Origin: Planctomycetaceae bacterium
GTDB lineage: Bacteria > Planctomycetota > Planctomycetia > Planctomycetales > Planctomycetaceae
DNA: 64,000 nucleotides
Direction: 5' to 3'
Assembly: GCA_021732995.1 (NCBI GenBank)
Contig: JAKFWA010000007.1
Span: forward strand, 1-64,000
Of the stretch, positions 9,552 through 18,001 are shown piece by piece. The translations under genes and the position numbers were made by a program. Numbering within the stretch: the first letter of the stretch is position 1; each line of letters begins with the position of its first letter. The notes under the pieces are model-generated. The model did not search any database, was not told where the DNA came from, and was given only the letters and a program-made list of their open reading frames with translations.

Positions 9552-10898
9552 ATGAAACGCTTTGGCTTGCTCGCGGTGCTGCTCGCTTCGGGCGCTGTCG
9601 CATTCACTCAGGATGGTCCCAAACCAGACGAACTGTTTAAGCGACTCGACAAGAACAACGACGGCAAAGTTGTGAAGGATGAAGTGCCGGAAGATCAGGT
9701 GCGGTTCTTCGAGCGACTGGTCCGGCTGGGTGATGACGACAAGAACGGTGAGCTGACGCTCGCGGAATTCACGAAAGCCAGTTCGGAAGAGCCCCGACGT
9801 CCCGAAGGCGGCGGGCCCGGGCCAGAAGGTCGTGGCCCCGGTCCCGGTTTCGATGCCAAGCAGATCTTTGACCGCATGGATCGCAACAGCGACGGCAAGG
9901 TGACCCGCGACGAACTGCCTGAGTTCGCTCGCGAGCGGTTCGGTCGCCTGTTTGATGAACTGAAGAAGGACTCGATGACCTACGAGGACTTCCAGAAGAT
10001 GCGTGAGCGGCTCGGACCTCCACCAGGCGCTGGCGGTGCTCCCGGACAACCGGGGCAGGGCGGGCCGGGACGCGGCTTCGGCGACCCCGAAGAGAACTTC
10101 AAGCGGCTCGATACGAACGGAGATGGCAAGTTCACCCGCGGCGAAATCCCCGAGCAGGGGCGCCGCTTCCTCGAACCGATGTTTGACCGGCTCGGCAAAG
10201 ACGAAATCACCAAGGCTGACTTCGTTCGGTTGGCTGAGCAGTTCCGTGGCCAGCGCGAAGGCGGGGGCACCCCTGCTGGCGGACGTCCCGAAGGCGGTCG
10301 GCCGGACGGCGAACGTCGTCCGGAAGGTGGCATGCGTGATGGCGAACGTCGTCCGATGCCACGTTTCTTCCAACTGCTGGATAAAGATAACAACGGCAAG
10401 TTAAGCAAGTCAGAACTCGAGCGCGTTGGCTCCCTGATGGCGGAACTCGACCGCAATAACGACGGCGAACTGGATCAGGCCGAGTTGCTCGGTCCACCAC
10501 CGGGCGCTGGCCCCGGACCGGGTCGCGAAGGCGACCGCCCGCGTCCGGACGGTGAGCGTCCTCGTCCCGAAGGTGAGGGTCGTGATCGTCCGCGACCTGA
10601 CGGGGAACGACCGGCGGCCGGTCGGCCGGAAGGTGATCGTCCAATGCCACGTCCTGAAGGCAACCGCCCCGAAGGAGATGGTCAGCGCCGCGATGAGCTG
10701 TTCAACCGCATGGATAAGAACGGCGACGGCAAGCTGAGCAAGGACGAAGCTCCCGACCGCCTGCGTGAGAACTTTGACCGCGTCGACAAGAACAAAGACG
10801 GCTTCGTCGATCGCGCCGAACTGCGTGAACTGTTCGAACGCGGTGAAGGCGAACGTCCAAAACGCGAAGGCGAGGGCGATCGTCCGAAACGCGATTAG
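9552..10898 (+). CDS. Secreted multi-EF-hand protein with Pro/Gly/Arg linkers
   Basis: A ~448-aa exported calcium-binding protein. A signal peptide (MKRFGLLAVLLASGAVAFTQ) is followed by eight canonical EF-hand loops: DKNNDGKVVKDE, DDDKNGELTLAE, DRNSDGKVTRDE, DTNGDGKFTRGE, DKDNNGKLSKSE, DRNNDGELDQAE, DKNGDGKLSKDE and DKNKDGFVDRAE. Two further degenerate partners (KKDSMTYEDF, GKDEITKADF) are present, so the loops form about five pairs. They are separated by low-complexity spacers rich in E-G-G/R-P-E-G (for example RPEGGGPGPEGRGPGPG). Repetitive DNA in the linkers may expand and contract. The ATG at 9552 is chosen for its signal peptide and the AGGAAAG upstream. The ligand role is inferred from loop residues only. 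Confidence 0.9.
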   Translation: MKRFGLLAVLLASGAVAFTQDGPKPDELFKRLDKNNDGKVVKDEVPEDQVRFFERLVRLGDDDKNGELTLAEFTKASSEEPRRPEGGGPGPEGRGPGPGFDAKQIFDRMDRNSDGKVTRDELPEFARERFGRLFDELKKDSMTYEDFQKMRERLGPPPGAGGAPGQPGQGGPGRGFGDPEENFKRLDTNGDGKFTRGEIPEQGRRFLEPMFDRLGKDEITKADFVRLAEQFRGQREGGGTPAGGRPEGGRPDGERRPEGGMRDGERRPMPRFFQLLDKDNNGKLSKSELERVGSLMAELDRNNDGELDQAELLGPPPGAGPGPGREGDRPRPDGERPRPEGEGRDRPRPDGERPAAGRPEGDRPMPRPEGNRPEGDGQRRDELFNRMDKNGDGKLSKDEAPDRLRENFDRVDKNKDGFVDRAELRELFERGEGERPKREGEGDRPKRD

Positions 10899-10919
10899 TT
10901 CTCGGTCACAGCTTGAGTT

Positions 10920-11154
10920 GGAGTGCCACTGGCACCCAACGCCGTTCAGAGTTTGGGTAAGCTGGTAGCAATAGTCCCTGGGTGGCGCCGGTCGCCATCT
11001 TGACGGCTGTTGGAGATCTTCGGTCCTCGGAATGTGGCCAGCCTTGTGGTCGGCACTCTCCGTGTGCCGACGGACCCAAGAAACCCGCACACGGCGAGTG
11101 CGGGCCATCTTGGACAACACTACCCAGTTTCTGCACGACGTTGAGTGGCACCCC
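10920..11154. repeat. MITE-like element with inverted ends (GAGTGCCACT family)
   Basis: The left end GGAGTGCCACT and CAACGCCGTTCAGAGTTTGGGTA are mirrored at the right end by TACCCAGTTTCTGCACGACG then TTGAGTGGCAC. Inside are a GCCATCTTGACGG / GCCATCTTGGAC pair and a CGTGTGC/GCACACGG palindrome. It is ~235 bp with no coding potential, and lies right after the EF-hand gene. A partial copy lies at 8381-8441. Confidence 0.6.
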
Positions 11155-11206
11155 ATTCCTTGATGTGACAAAGCACTCGCGTGCGGTTCTTGTAATGAGC
11201 CCTGAT

Positions 11207-11239
11207 GCGAGGCAGTCCAAAAGGCTGCCTCGCTTTTTT
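11207..11239 (+). terminator. Intrinsic terminator
   Basis: A perfect 9-bp stem GCGAGGCAG / CTGCCTCGC with a 9-nt loop is followed by TTTTTT. It points along the plus strand and would end transcripts from the EF-hand gene ~300 bp upstream. Confidence 0.8.
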
Positions 11240-11295
11240 CATGCGCCGAGTTGCCTGCAGGGGCGCGTTCTCTCGCGAAGCGTACCGATCGCTCC

Positions 11296-11402
11296 CCTCG
11301 CCCCGGTATTCCGGGGAGAGGGGTCGGGGGTGAGGGGCGACGCTGGCTGGTCCCCCTCTTCTCGCCGTCGGCCATCTTCTCCCCCTTGTGAAGGGGGAGA
11401 AG
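11296..11402. repeat. Two palindromic repeats downstream of gyrB-like gene
   Basis: A CCCC-rich palindrome (CCTCGCCCCGGTATTCCGGG then GAGAGGGGTCGGGGGTGAGG) is followed by a 12-bp hairpin, CTTCTCCCCCTT / AAGGGGGAGAAG, at 11376-11402. No T-run follows on either strand. Both look like common intergenic palindromes; the second lies ~30 bp beyond the gyrB-like stop and may act as a transcript 3' end. Confidence 0.5.
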
Positions 11403-11434
11403 AAATTGAGCACCACCCTGCGCCCAATTCAGGT

Positions 11435-13363
11435 TTATAAGTCGATGTCGTCGGCCGAGGCGGATTCTTCCATGATGAGCTTATAACGCTCGGCCGGGTC
11501 CTTACCGAGAAGCTGCGAGAGCGTGCGGTCGGCTTCGATCTGGCTGTCGATGTCAATGCGCAGCAGGGTACGCACCGCAGGGTCGAGCGTCGTTTCCTTC
11601 AATTGCTGAGCGGTCATTTCGCCCAGACCTTTGAAGCGGGTGACCTCAACTTTGCGGTTGGCAGGCACGTTCGCCAGCAGTTCCTCTTTATGCGCGTCGT
11701 CGCGAGCGTAGAAGGATTTGGTGCCGATCGAAATGCGATACAGCGGCGGCTGAGCCAGATACAATTTGCCTTGCCGCACGAGTTCCAGCATGTGCCGAAA
11801 GAAGAACGTCAGCAGCAGCGTGCTGATGTGATACCCGTCGCTATCGGCATCCATCAGCAGAATGACTTTATCATACCGCAGGCGGCGAATATCAAAGTCG
11901 CTGCCAATGCTGGTGCCGAGAGTATCAACCAGGTCGTTGATTTCCTGATTGTCCAGTGCTTTGGACGTCGTAAGCGATTCGGTATTAAGAACTTTACCCT
12001 TGAGTGGCAGCACCGCTTGAATGCGGCTGTCGCGACCCATCGCGGCGGTACCACCAGCGGACAAACCTTCGACGATGAATAGCTCTGATTCGTCCGGCTT
12101 GTTCGAGCGGCAATCCAGCAGCTTGCCCGGCAGATTCGTCTTTTTGCCGCCTGCTGTTTTCCGGCGGACTTCCTTTTGAGCTTCGCGGCTGGCAGCTCGA
12201 GCACGAGCCGACAGCACAATGCGGCCGATGATCGAGTCCGCGACCGACGCATTATTATTCAACCACGTTTCCAGACCTGCTCGCACCAGGCCTTCGATTT
12301 GCGGCGTCAGTTCCGGGTTATTGAGTTTGTCCTTGGTCTGCCCCTGAAACGCAGGCTCAGATAGAAACACCGACAGAATGCCGCACGTGCCTTCGCGAAT
12401 GTCGTCCGACGAGATATCGATGCCCTTCGGCCGAATCTCGTGCACTTCCATATAATTCTTCACGGCCTTGCTGATACCCGAGCGGAAGCCGTTTTCATGT
12501 GTGCCACCGGCATGTGTGCGAATGCCGTTCACGTAACTGCGCACCCAGAAGTCAGTCGATTCCGTCCAACGCAGTGTCAATTCGGCACGGGTGTGGTCTT
12601 CAAAGTCTTTCACAATCGAAAACTGTTCGGGATGCACCGGTTTGCGATGCTCTTCCTGAATCAGTTTTTCGAGATACGCGTTGATCCCGTTCGGGTTCGA
12701 GAACGTGATGGTCTCATGCTTGGTTTCATCCACGAACGTAATCGTCAACCCGCCGTGAATAAACGAGATATCTTCGAGATGCTGGCGGATGATGTCCGCT
12801 TTGAAGTGCGTGGTGCGGAAAATCTGCTCATCGGGACGGAAGAAGATCTCAGTGCCATGACCGCGGAACGGTTTGATCTTCTTGACCGGCCCCTGAGGCA
12901 CGCCGCGCTTGTAGCTCTGCTGATACTCGTGCCCGTCGCGATGAATCGTGGCAATCATCTCGACAGACAGCGCATTCACCACGGACGAACCCACACCGTG
13001 CAGACCGCCGCTGCGCTGATAGCTTTTGTTCGAAAATTTTCCACCGGCATGCAGCACTGTGAGCACGACCTCCAACGTCGACTTCTTCATCTTCGAGTGC
13101 ATGTCGACGGGAATGCCGCGTCCGTTGTCGTGCACGCTGGCCGAGCAGCCGTCTTTGTGCAGCACGACTTTGATGTCCGTGCATTCGCCCGCGAGGTATT
13201 CGTCGACCGAGTTGTCGACGATTTCCCACAGCAGGTGGTGCAGACCTCGGCTATCGACGCCGCCGATGTACATCGAAGGCCGCCGACGCACGGCCTCCAG
13301 ACCTTCCAGAACTTCAATGTCGTCGCCGGTGTAATTGGATTTGGCGGGGGTAGCGGTGCTCAT
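11435..13363 (-). CDS. Type IIA topoisomerase subunit B (GyrB/ParE-type)
   Basis: The ATPase/TOPRIM subunit of DNA gyrase or topoisomerase IV, ~642 aa. The GHKL ATPase part shows EIVDNSVDEYLAG, VHDNGRGIPVD and SGGLHGVGSSVVNALS. The transducer contains FQGQTKDKLNN. The TOPRIM domain has FIVEGLSAGGTA and LMDADSDGYHI. The length and lack of the ~170-aa insert fit ParE or short GyrB. The TOPRIM glutamate and the DxDxD aspartates are present, but two usually invariant positions differ: EGDSAGG is EGLSAGG, and HIRTLLL is HISTLLL. The A subunit is not in the window, so gyrase versus topo IV cannot be settled. The ATG at 13363 is preferred to a TTG at 13384. Confidence 0.93.
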   Translation of the reverse strand: MSTATPAKSNYTGDDIEVLEGLEAVRRRPSMYIGGVDSRGLHHLLWEIVDNSVDEYLAGECTDIKVVLHKDGCSASVHDNGRGIPVDMHSKMKKSTLEVVLTVLHAGGKFSNKSYQRSGGLHGVGSSVVNALSVEMIATIHRDGHEYQQSYKRGVPQGPVKKIKPFRGHGTEIFFRPDEQIFRTTHFKADIIRQHLEDISFIHGGLTITFVDETKHETITFSNPNGINAYLEKLIQEEHRKPVHPEQFSIVKDFEDHTRAELTLRWTESTDFWVRSYVNGIRTHAGGTHENGFRSGISKAVKNYMEVHEIRPKGIDISSDDIREGTCGILSVFLSEPAFQGQTKDKLNNPELTPQIEGLVRAGLETWLNNNASVADSIIGRIVLSARARAASREAQKEVRRKTAGGKKTNLPGKLLDCRSNKPDESELFIVEGLSAGGTAAMGRDSRIQAVLPLKGKVLNTESLTTSKALDNQEINDLVDTLGTSIGSDFDIRRLRYDKVILLMDADSDGYHISTLLLTFFFRHMLELVRQGKLYLAQPPLYRISIGTKSFYARDDAHKEELLANVPANRKVEVTRFKGLGEMTAQQLKETTLDPAVRTLLRIDIDSQIEADRTLSQLLGKDPAERYKLIMEESASADDIDL

Positions 13364-13662
13364 CGCGTCCGTTCGTTGAGTCAATCGTGGTGCGGTGTCC
13401 TGCGGGCGGCGAGACGGCCGGTCTCGCTCCCCAGGACGAAGAAAGTCGTGCGACAGATTCTGGCGCGCCGGGGCATTTGATCAAACCCCGAATTCCGAGT
13501 CACGCGCGGAGAGAGATGTCAGCTCAGCCGTTCATCTGTTTTCCGGACGTGAACTAATCTGACGGAAAATTTCGTACTTTTCGGCGTGGCATCGCGATAG
13601 AGTTTCAGGCTCTTTCGCCCAGGGTGTGGATGCCGCGCGCGTTCTCTTGAGTTCGATTCATC
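13364..13662. other. Divergent intergenic region, gyrB-like / GYF protein
   Basis: About 300 bp between divergent starts. It should contain both promoters, but I cannot mark convincing -35/-10 boxes and see no ORF. Confidence 0.4.
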
Positions 13663-14892
13663 ATGCCGTCGTCGCAGAGTCCGTGGTTTGTGCAGTTGGG
13701 GTTTGGAGCGTCGCTGGGGCCGATGCCGTTGGAGGATCTGGTCCAGTTGGCTCGGGACGGCGCGTTGATGGATCAGGACAAAGTGCGGCAGGGCAGCAGC
13801 GGCGCGTGGTTTGAGGCTCGCGAGTGTCCGTGGCTGTTCGACGAAACGCTGCTGACGCGAACGAACGAACCGGAACCGGTTGAGTACAACATCATCGCGC
13901 CGCGCATCACTCTGGCCCCGGCTCGATTGCCGGACGTGGACGACGATGACGACGACTCCGAAGCAGAAACTGCTGCGACTGACGAACACGAAGCCGAGCC
14001 GGATGAAGAGATCGAAGTCGTGTTCGCGGACGCCGATGCTGACGATGCTGTTGAAATCGTCGAAGCTGAGGTGATTGAACCGGACGAGGGGCTGACTCTG
14101 GTGACGGATGCCGTCGAGACCGAGGAAAGCATCACGCTGGCTCCTGAGATTCTGGAGGCGGATGAAAGTCTGACTCTCACCCCTGAACTGACAGAACCCG
14201 AGAAAGTTGCGCCGCCTCAACCCCGGGCGAAGGCTGAGTTCGTCGTTCGCGAAACGGAAAAGGTTGTCGAGCCCAGCTCGAAGGCGGAAAGCTACGCGCT
14301 GCATGTCGAACAGCCCGCCGCGCGAGTGGAACCTCAGCAGCCGCCTGCAGCCAATCCGGTTTCCACACCGGCGCCGGCGGCGGTCACTCCGACTGCAAGT
14401 CCGCCCGCACCACCGATCATCGCTCCAACAGCCGAGTCAGCGGCTCCGCGAGCGAGACCATTACCCCCGGTACGCGGTTATGTCCCGCCGGCCATGCAGC
14501 AGGATCGCGAGTCGGCTAAATGGTTGCGAATTGCGCTGGCCGCCAGCGCAGCGTGTTGCGTCATGCTGGTGGCGTGGATGTTCTGGCCTAAGCGGGAAAC
14601 GAATATCTTTGCCAGCTACGAAGGTCTGTATCGCGAATGGCATCAGCATCGCAGCAAGGAAGCTCAAGGCGGCTGGGACGAATTTGCGACTCGAGCGAAA
14701 CAGGAACTGGAGACTTCGATCCCGTGGCTGGAAGAAACCGCTCGACCCGGTGATCGCGAACGGAACCTGCTGCTGTATGTTGGTCGCGATTTGAAAGACA
14801 TCGTCAGTAACCCGCGCGGCTATGAAAGCCCGCATCGCGAACGGCTGGAAGAGTTCATGAGCCAACTGCGCGAGATTCATTCACCGCAGTAG
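13663..14892 (+). CDS. GYF-domain membrane protein
   Basis: A 409-aa protein. Residues ~8-60 form a GYF_2-type domain (WFVQLGFGASLGPMPLEDLV, then LARDGALMDQDKVRQG and AWFEARE), common in planctomycetes and thought to bind proline-rich peptides. Residues ~75-180 are extremely acidic (DVDDDDDDSEAETAATDEHE). Residues ~210-275 are Pro/Ala-rich. One transmembrane helix lies at ~285-305 (IALAASAACCVMLVAWMFW). A ~100-residue C-terminal domain follows. The acidic and proline-rich linker suggests a cytoplasmic spacer leading to a single-pass anchor. No specific role is predictable. The stop is 4 bp from an inverted-repeat element. Confidence 0.8.
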   Translation: MPSSQSPWFVQLGFGASLGPMPLEDLVQLARDGALMDQDKVRQGSSGAWFEARECPWLFDETLLTRTNEPEPVEYNIIAPRITLAPARLPDVDDDDDDSEAETAATDEHEAEPDEEIEVVFADADADDAVEIVEAEVIEPDEGLTLVTDAVETEESITLAPEILEADESLTLTPELTEPEKVAPPQPRAKAEFVVRETEKVVEPSSKAESYALHVEQPAARVEPQQPPAANPVSTPAPAAVTPTASPPAPPIIAPTAESAAPRARPLPPVRGYVPPAMQQDRESAKWLRIALAASAACCVMLVAWMFWPKRETNIFASYEGLYREWHQHRSKEAQGGWDEFATRAKQELETSIPWLEETARPGDRERNLLLYVGRDLKDIVSNPRGYESPHRERLEEFMSQLREIHSPQ

Positions 14893-14896
14893 CAAT

Positions 14897-15095
14897 CCTG
14901 GAGTGCTGAGGCTTGACTCAGCCCTCCATTGTTTGCGGAGTTCGATGAGGTTGAAGAGCACGCCGCCGCCGTTCAACTGCGTTCGGAGGCTGCACCGTTT
15001 TCCTGCACTGATTCGTTACGGTGCGAGTTGCTTTGGCATCCGCTACTGCTGCGCCGCAAACGATGGAGGGCTCCGTCAAGCCGGAGCACTCCAGG
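14897..15095. repeat. MITE-like element 1 with ~42-bp inverted ends
   Basis: The left end (CCTGGAGTGCTGAGGCTTGA, CTCAGCCCTCCATTGTTTGCGG) and the right end (CCGCAAACGATGGAGGGCTC, CGTCAAGCCGGAGCACTCCAGG) are inverted copies. Each arm is itself a hairpin. The ~115-bp interior has no coding signal. A second copy lies at 30187-30425. Confidence 0.8.
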
Positions 15096-15169
15096 ATCGG
15101 CCTGCACCCGAACACGCAGTTGAGTTCTGCAACTGTGAGGCCGAAGCCAGGTTATTACGCTATTTATTA

Positions 15170-15904
15170 TTAAGAATCATTCGATCGCGTGGCGGATTGA
15201 GTATCATCTGTCGCTCGGCGCCATTCGTAGCGCATGCCGTCGGCTCCGACGAGGACGAATGACATCTCGGTAATATCAACAACCTGCTCATCCCAGGCAT
15301 CACCCCAGGACTTCTTGGCGAGTTCCAGTTTATCCTTGGGTGATCCGTCGACGACTCGATATTTGGCGCGGTCGCCATCGAACTCCCAGGTGAGTTGCAC
15401 TTCGACTCGCTTGCCGAACGCGAAGGCGAATACGTCGCTCGGTTCGATGATCATTAACGCTGTGCCATCGGAGCGGATGGTTAACGTGCGACGGCCGAAA
15501 CGCTCTTGAAACCACGTGCCGACCAATTGCTGCAGCGGCGACTTTTTAGCCGGTTCTTCCGGGGTGGGGTCGGCTGCTGTCGCGTTCTCGGGAGCTTCTT
15601 CAATGACCTCAGTTGTGGTGACTGCTGGTTGGTTGTCTGGCGAGGCCGTCGGCTCCTTGGACACGTCCGCAGGCAATGCAGGCCGGATGGATACTGCGGG
15701 CGCGGCGAAGCGGTAGGTCAGCACGGCCGCAGTGGTCAGCAGCAATGTGAAGGGCGCCACAAACAGCAACAGAGTCTGGCCAGCTCCGCGTCGTTGAGGT
15801 AATCGAATTTCTTCTTCCATTGATTTCTCCGCCCGCGCACAGCGGGCTGCCTCATTGATATTCAAGCCCGCAAGGTACTTCTGATACCCGTCCTCAGGTT
15901 TCAA
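15170..15904 (-). CDS. Hypothetical membrane-anchored protein
   Basis: A 244-aa protein with a cytoplasmic N-terminus (~45 aa), one transmembrane helix (TLLLFVAPFTLLLTTAAVLTY, ~44-64), a Pro/Glu/Ala-rich linker to ~120 and a C-terminal beta-rich domain. That domain starts LVGTWFQERFGRRTLTIRSD, resembling lipocalin-like or 'lipocalin_5' stress-type folds that begin with a GxW motif. I infer an exported small-ligand or scaffold domain at low confidence. It starts at a TTG overlapping the upstream gene stop by 4 bases (TTGA), indicating translational coupling. Confidence 0.65.
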   Translation of the reverse strand: MKPEDGYQKYLAGLNINEAARCARAEKSMEEEIRLPQRRGAGQTLLLFVAPFTLLLTTAAVLTYRFAAPAVSIRPALPADVSKEPTASPDNQPAVTTTEVIEEAPENATAADPTPEEPAKKSPLQQLVGTWFQERFGRRTLTIRSDGTALMIIEPSDVFAFAFGKRVEVQLTWEFDGDRAKYRVVDGSPKDKLELAKKSWGDAWDEQVVDITEMSFVLVGADGMRYEWRRATDDTQSATRSNDS

Positions 15905-16386
15905 CGTCGGCCCGGAATTGCGGGAGCCAGACGGTGAGTGCTCGTTAAAGCCCGCTCAATCAAGGCTGCAAAATCAGGTCGTTCGTCCGCACAGACTTCC
16001 CGTAGTACGGCAGCCTGGCCTTGCTGCAGTGCGGTCCGGAGTCGCGTCAGGCGCTGGTCCATCTGGTCGAGCGTGTCTTTGAGTTCTGCTTCCGAAAGGT
16101 CAACCCGCATCAAGTACGTCGCGGTACCCGTCCGCTCGCGGTGCATTTTTGCCAGAGTCGACCCCTGAGTTCGATAGAGAAATCCATCAATCCACGCTCG
16201 ACGCAACTGGCCCTGAGAATTGAACTGATAAACGGCGGCTTGTCCGAAGTAGATCGCCAGGCTGCCATCGCGTTTCAGGCCGGTGAAGACTGGGTCAGGG
16301 TCGCCGGGAATCTGCCATTCGACGCGCGGATTTAATGCCGTCGCTTCTCGAATTAAGTCTTCGCGATCGTCTTCCTGGCGTGCCAT
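15901..16386 (-). CDS. Hypothetical protein
   Basis: A ~161-aa soluble protein, first gene of a two-gene operon with the membrane-anchored protein that follows. The N-terminal half is beta-rich (VEWQIPGDPDPVFTGLKRDG, AVYQFNSQGQLRRAWIDGFL) and the C-terminal half is helical (DTLDQMDQRLTRLRTALQQG). I do not recognise the family. The ATG at 16386 is preferred to a TTG at 16395. It is divergently arranged with the exported protein at 16515. Confidence 0.6.
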   Translation of the reverse strand: MARQEDDREDLIREATALNPRVEWQIPGDPDPVFTGLKRDGSLAIYFGQAAVYQFNSQGQLRRAWIDGFLYRTQGSTLAKMHRERTGTATYLMRVDLSEAELKDTLDQMDQRLTRLRTALQQGQAAVLREVCADERPDFAALIERALTSTHRLAPAIPGRR

Positions 16387-16514
16387 ACTGGTCAAGTTGG
16401 GATTGAGGAATCTGTGGGCGATCAGTCAACTGGACCGGAAACCGGTCCATCTGAAGGGAATCAGGCCCGGCGCAGGCGTGTCAGCGTCCTGCGACGTTCT
16501 GAGGGAGCAAGCTC

Positions 16515-17666
16515 ATGTTCGCAATTCAGCCGCGCTCGGCACTGATCATTCTCATCATCGGGCTCAGCCTGCAATGCACGGGCGGGTCAGCCTGGGCTCA
16601 ACCAGCGGCCAAGCCGCCCGCCACGACCGAGCAGGTAACCCGGTTGCGGACGGAAGTCTCCGTAGACCTGATTACTTCGGCCAGTGGCGGTGCTGTGGAT
16701 GCTCAACGCTGGGCAGCCATTCTGGGACGACTGGGCGTCACGGTTCAATCCCGGCAGTTGGTGGATGCCAGGCCCGACATCCGGGAACGCAAGCAGGGCA
16801 CACTGCGAACCGTGCAGGTCACGGCTTTGCTGAGCGGCGGCGCGCTGATTGTCCCCGGTCGCAAGTTCACGGCTGACAAGGAGCAGGCTCTGGCCGACTG
16901 GATCCGCGAGCTGCAGACCTACGGGGCTCAGGGCCGTCCGGACGGAAAACCGGCGTTCGGATTGTCCCCCGAACAGTTCGGGCAGCTATTTCACGAACTG
17001 GAATCAGCCATCACCGGCAAGACGGAAGGGCAGTCGTTCGAGGGCGCGATCGACGCACTCGGCCTGCCCAAGAGAATGCGTCCCCGGTACTTGGCAGACG
17101 CCCAGGAGCGACTCCGGTCACTGCCGAAACAATGGACGATGCCTGCTGAACTCAAGGGCATAAGTCGCGGAACTGGCACGGCAATCCTGCTGGCTCAGGC
17201 CGGATTGGCTTTCCGGCCGGGACGAACGCCCGACGGAGAGATTGAATTACAGGCAGTGCTGCTCGAAGAGCAGGGAGTTTGGCCGATCGGCTGGCCGCTG
17301 GAAAAGCCGCCACTGCAGTCGATGCCCGCTTTGGTCGAGACCGTCCCGATCGAATTCGAAGACGCCGCGCTGAGCGATGTCATCGCGATGGCCTCGGAGC
17401 AAACCGAGATCCCCATTCTGTCCGACCGCTGGCGGCTGACGGCTAAAGGTTTATCACTGCAGGAGTTAAAGGTTACTCAAGTCCCGACGAAAACGCTCTG
17501 GAGCATCGTGCTGGCCCGCGTCACGGGGCCGCACGCAATCATTCGCGAATTGCTGATTGACGAAGCGGGTACCCCGTTCGTCTGGATTACCCCGATGGAT
17601 CCCAAACGTCTGAACGAGCGCGAGAAGCAACGCGATATCCTGACCGAGCGGAAGACCAAACGTTGA
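16515..17666 (+). CDS. Hypothetical exported protein
   Basis: A 383-aa protein with a signal peptide ending AWAQP (IILIIGLSLQCTGGSAWAQP, residues ~10-30). The rest is mixed alpha/beta. Around residues 275-340, IEFEDAALSDVIAMASEQTE, IPILSDRWRL, GLSLQELKVTQV and TKTLWSIVLARV resemble the secretin/TonB short N-terminal (STN) or pilus-assembly N0-type repeats found in planctomycete proteins. It could be part of an envelope complex. The start has GGGAG 7 bases upstream. It heads a series of co-oriented exported-protein genes that continues to 33795. Confidence 0.6.
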   Translation: MFAIQPRSALIILIIGLSLQCTGGSAWAQPAAKPPATTEQVTRLRTEVSVDLITSASGGAVDAQRWAAILGRLGVTVQSRQLVDARPDIRERKQGTLRTVQVTALLSGGALIVPGRKFTADKEQALADWIRELQTYGAQGRPDGKPAFGLSPEQFGQLFHELESAITGKTEGQSFEGAIDALGLPKRMRPRYLADAQERLRSLPKQWTMPAELKGISRGTGTAILLAQAGLAFRPGRTPDGEIELQAVLLEEQGVWPIGWPLEKPPLQSMPALVETVPIEFEDAALSDVIAMASEQTEIPILSDRWRLTAKGLSLQELKVTQVPTKTLWSIVLARVTGPHAIIRELLIDEAGTPFVWITPMDPKRLNEREKQRDILTERKTKR

Positions 17667-18001
17667 CGATGTTCAGCCTTCGCGCTGCAAGCTCTTGTCT
17701 CAACGGCAGTTGCCATTGATCTGAATTCGCGTGTTCACGTTGGGAAAACTGCCCGCAAATTTTCCAGAATCGGCAAACTTCCGCACGTGACAAACGTCGT
17801 AACGTAAGCTGAACTTGCTGCCCTCAAGCGACCGCGTCTTGCCAAGTCGGGCCAATTGGCACAATCGCTACGATCAACCTAAACTGCCTCGCACGGCGAG
17901 TTTCGGGCGGTCGTATTGTCTTCGCCAGAATCGACAGAGTTGGACTCACCGGGGCCGATGTCCCGGTTGCGACCAGAAACCGTCAGATCCGGAAATCAAA
18001 G
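17667..18001. other. Intergenic region upstream of the giant-protein genes
   Basis: This 335-bp stretch probably holds the promoter for the 1171-aa gene. I see no ORF, terminator or repeat that I can support. Confidence 0.4.

Noticed and set aside
13920-14060. Acidic low-complexity stretch as a separate gene or repeat
   Set aside because: It is the in-frame linker of the GYF-domain protein.
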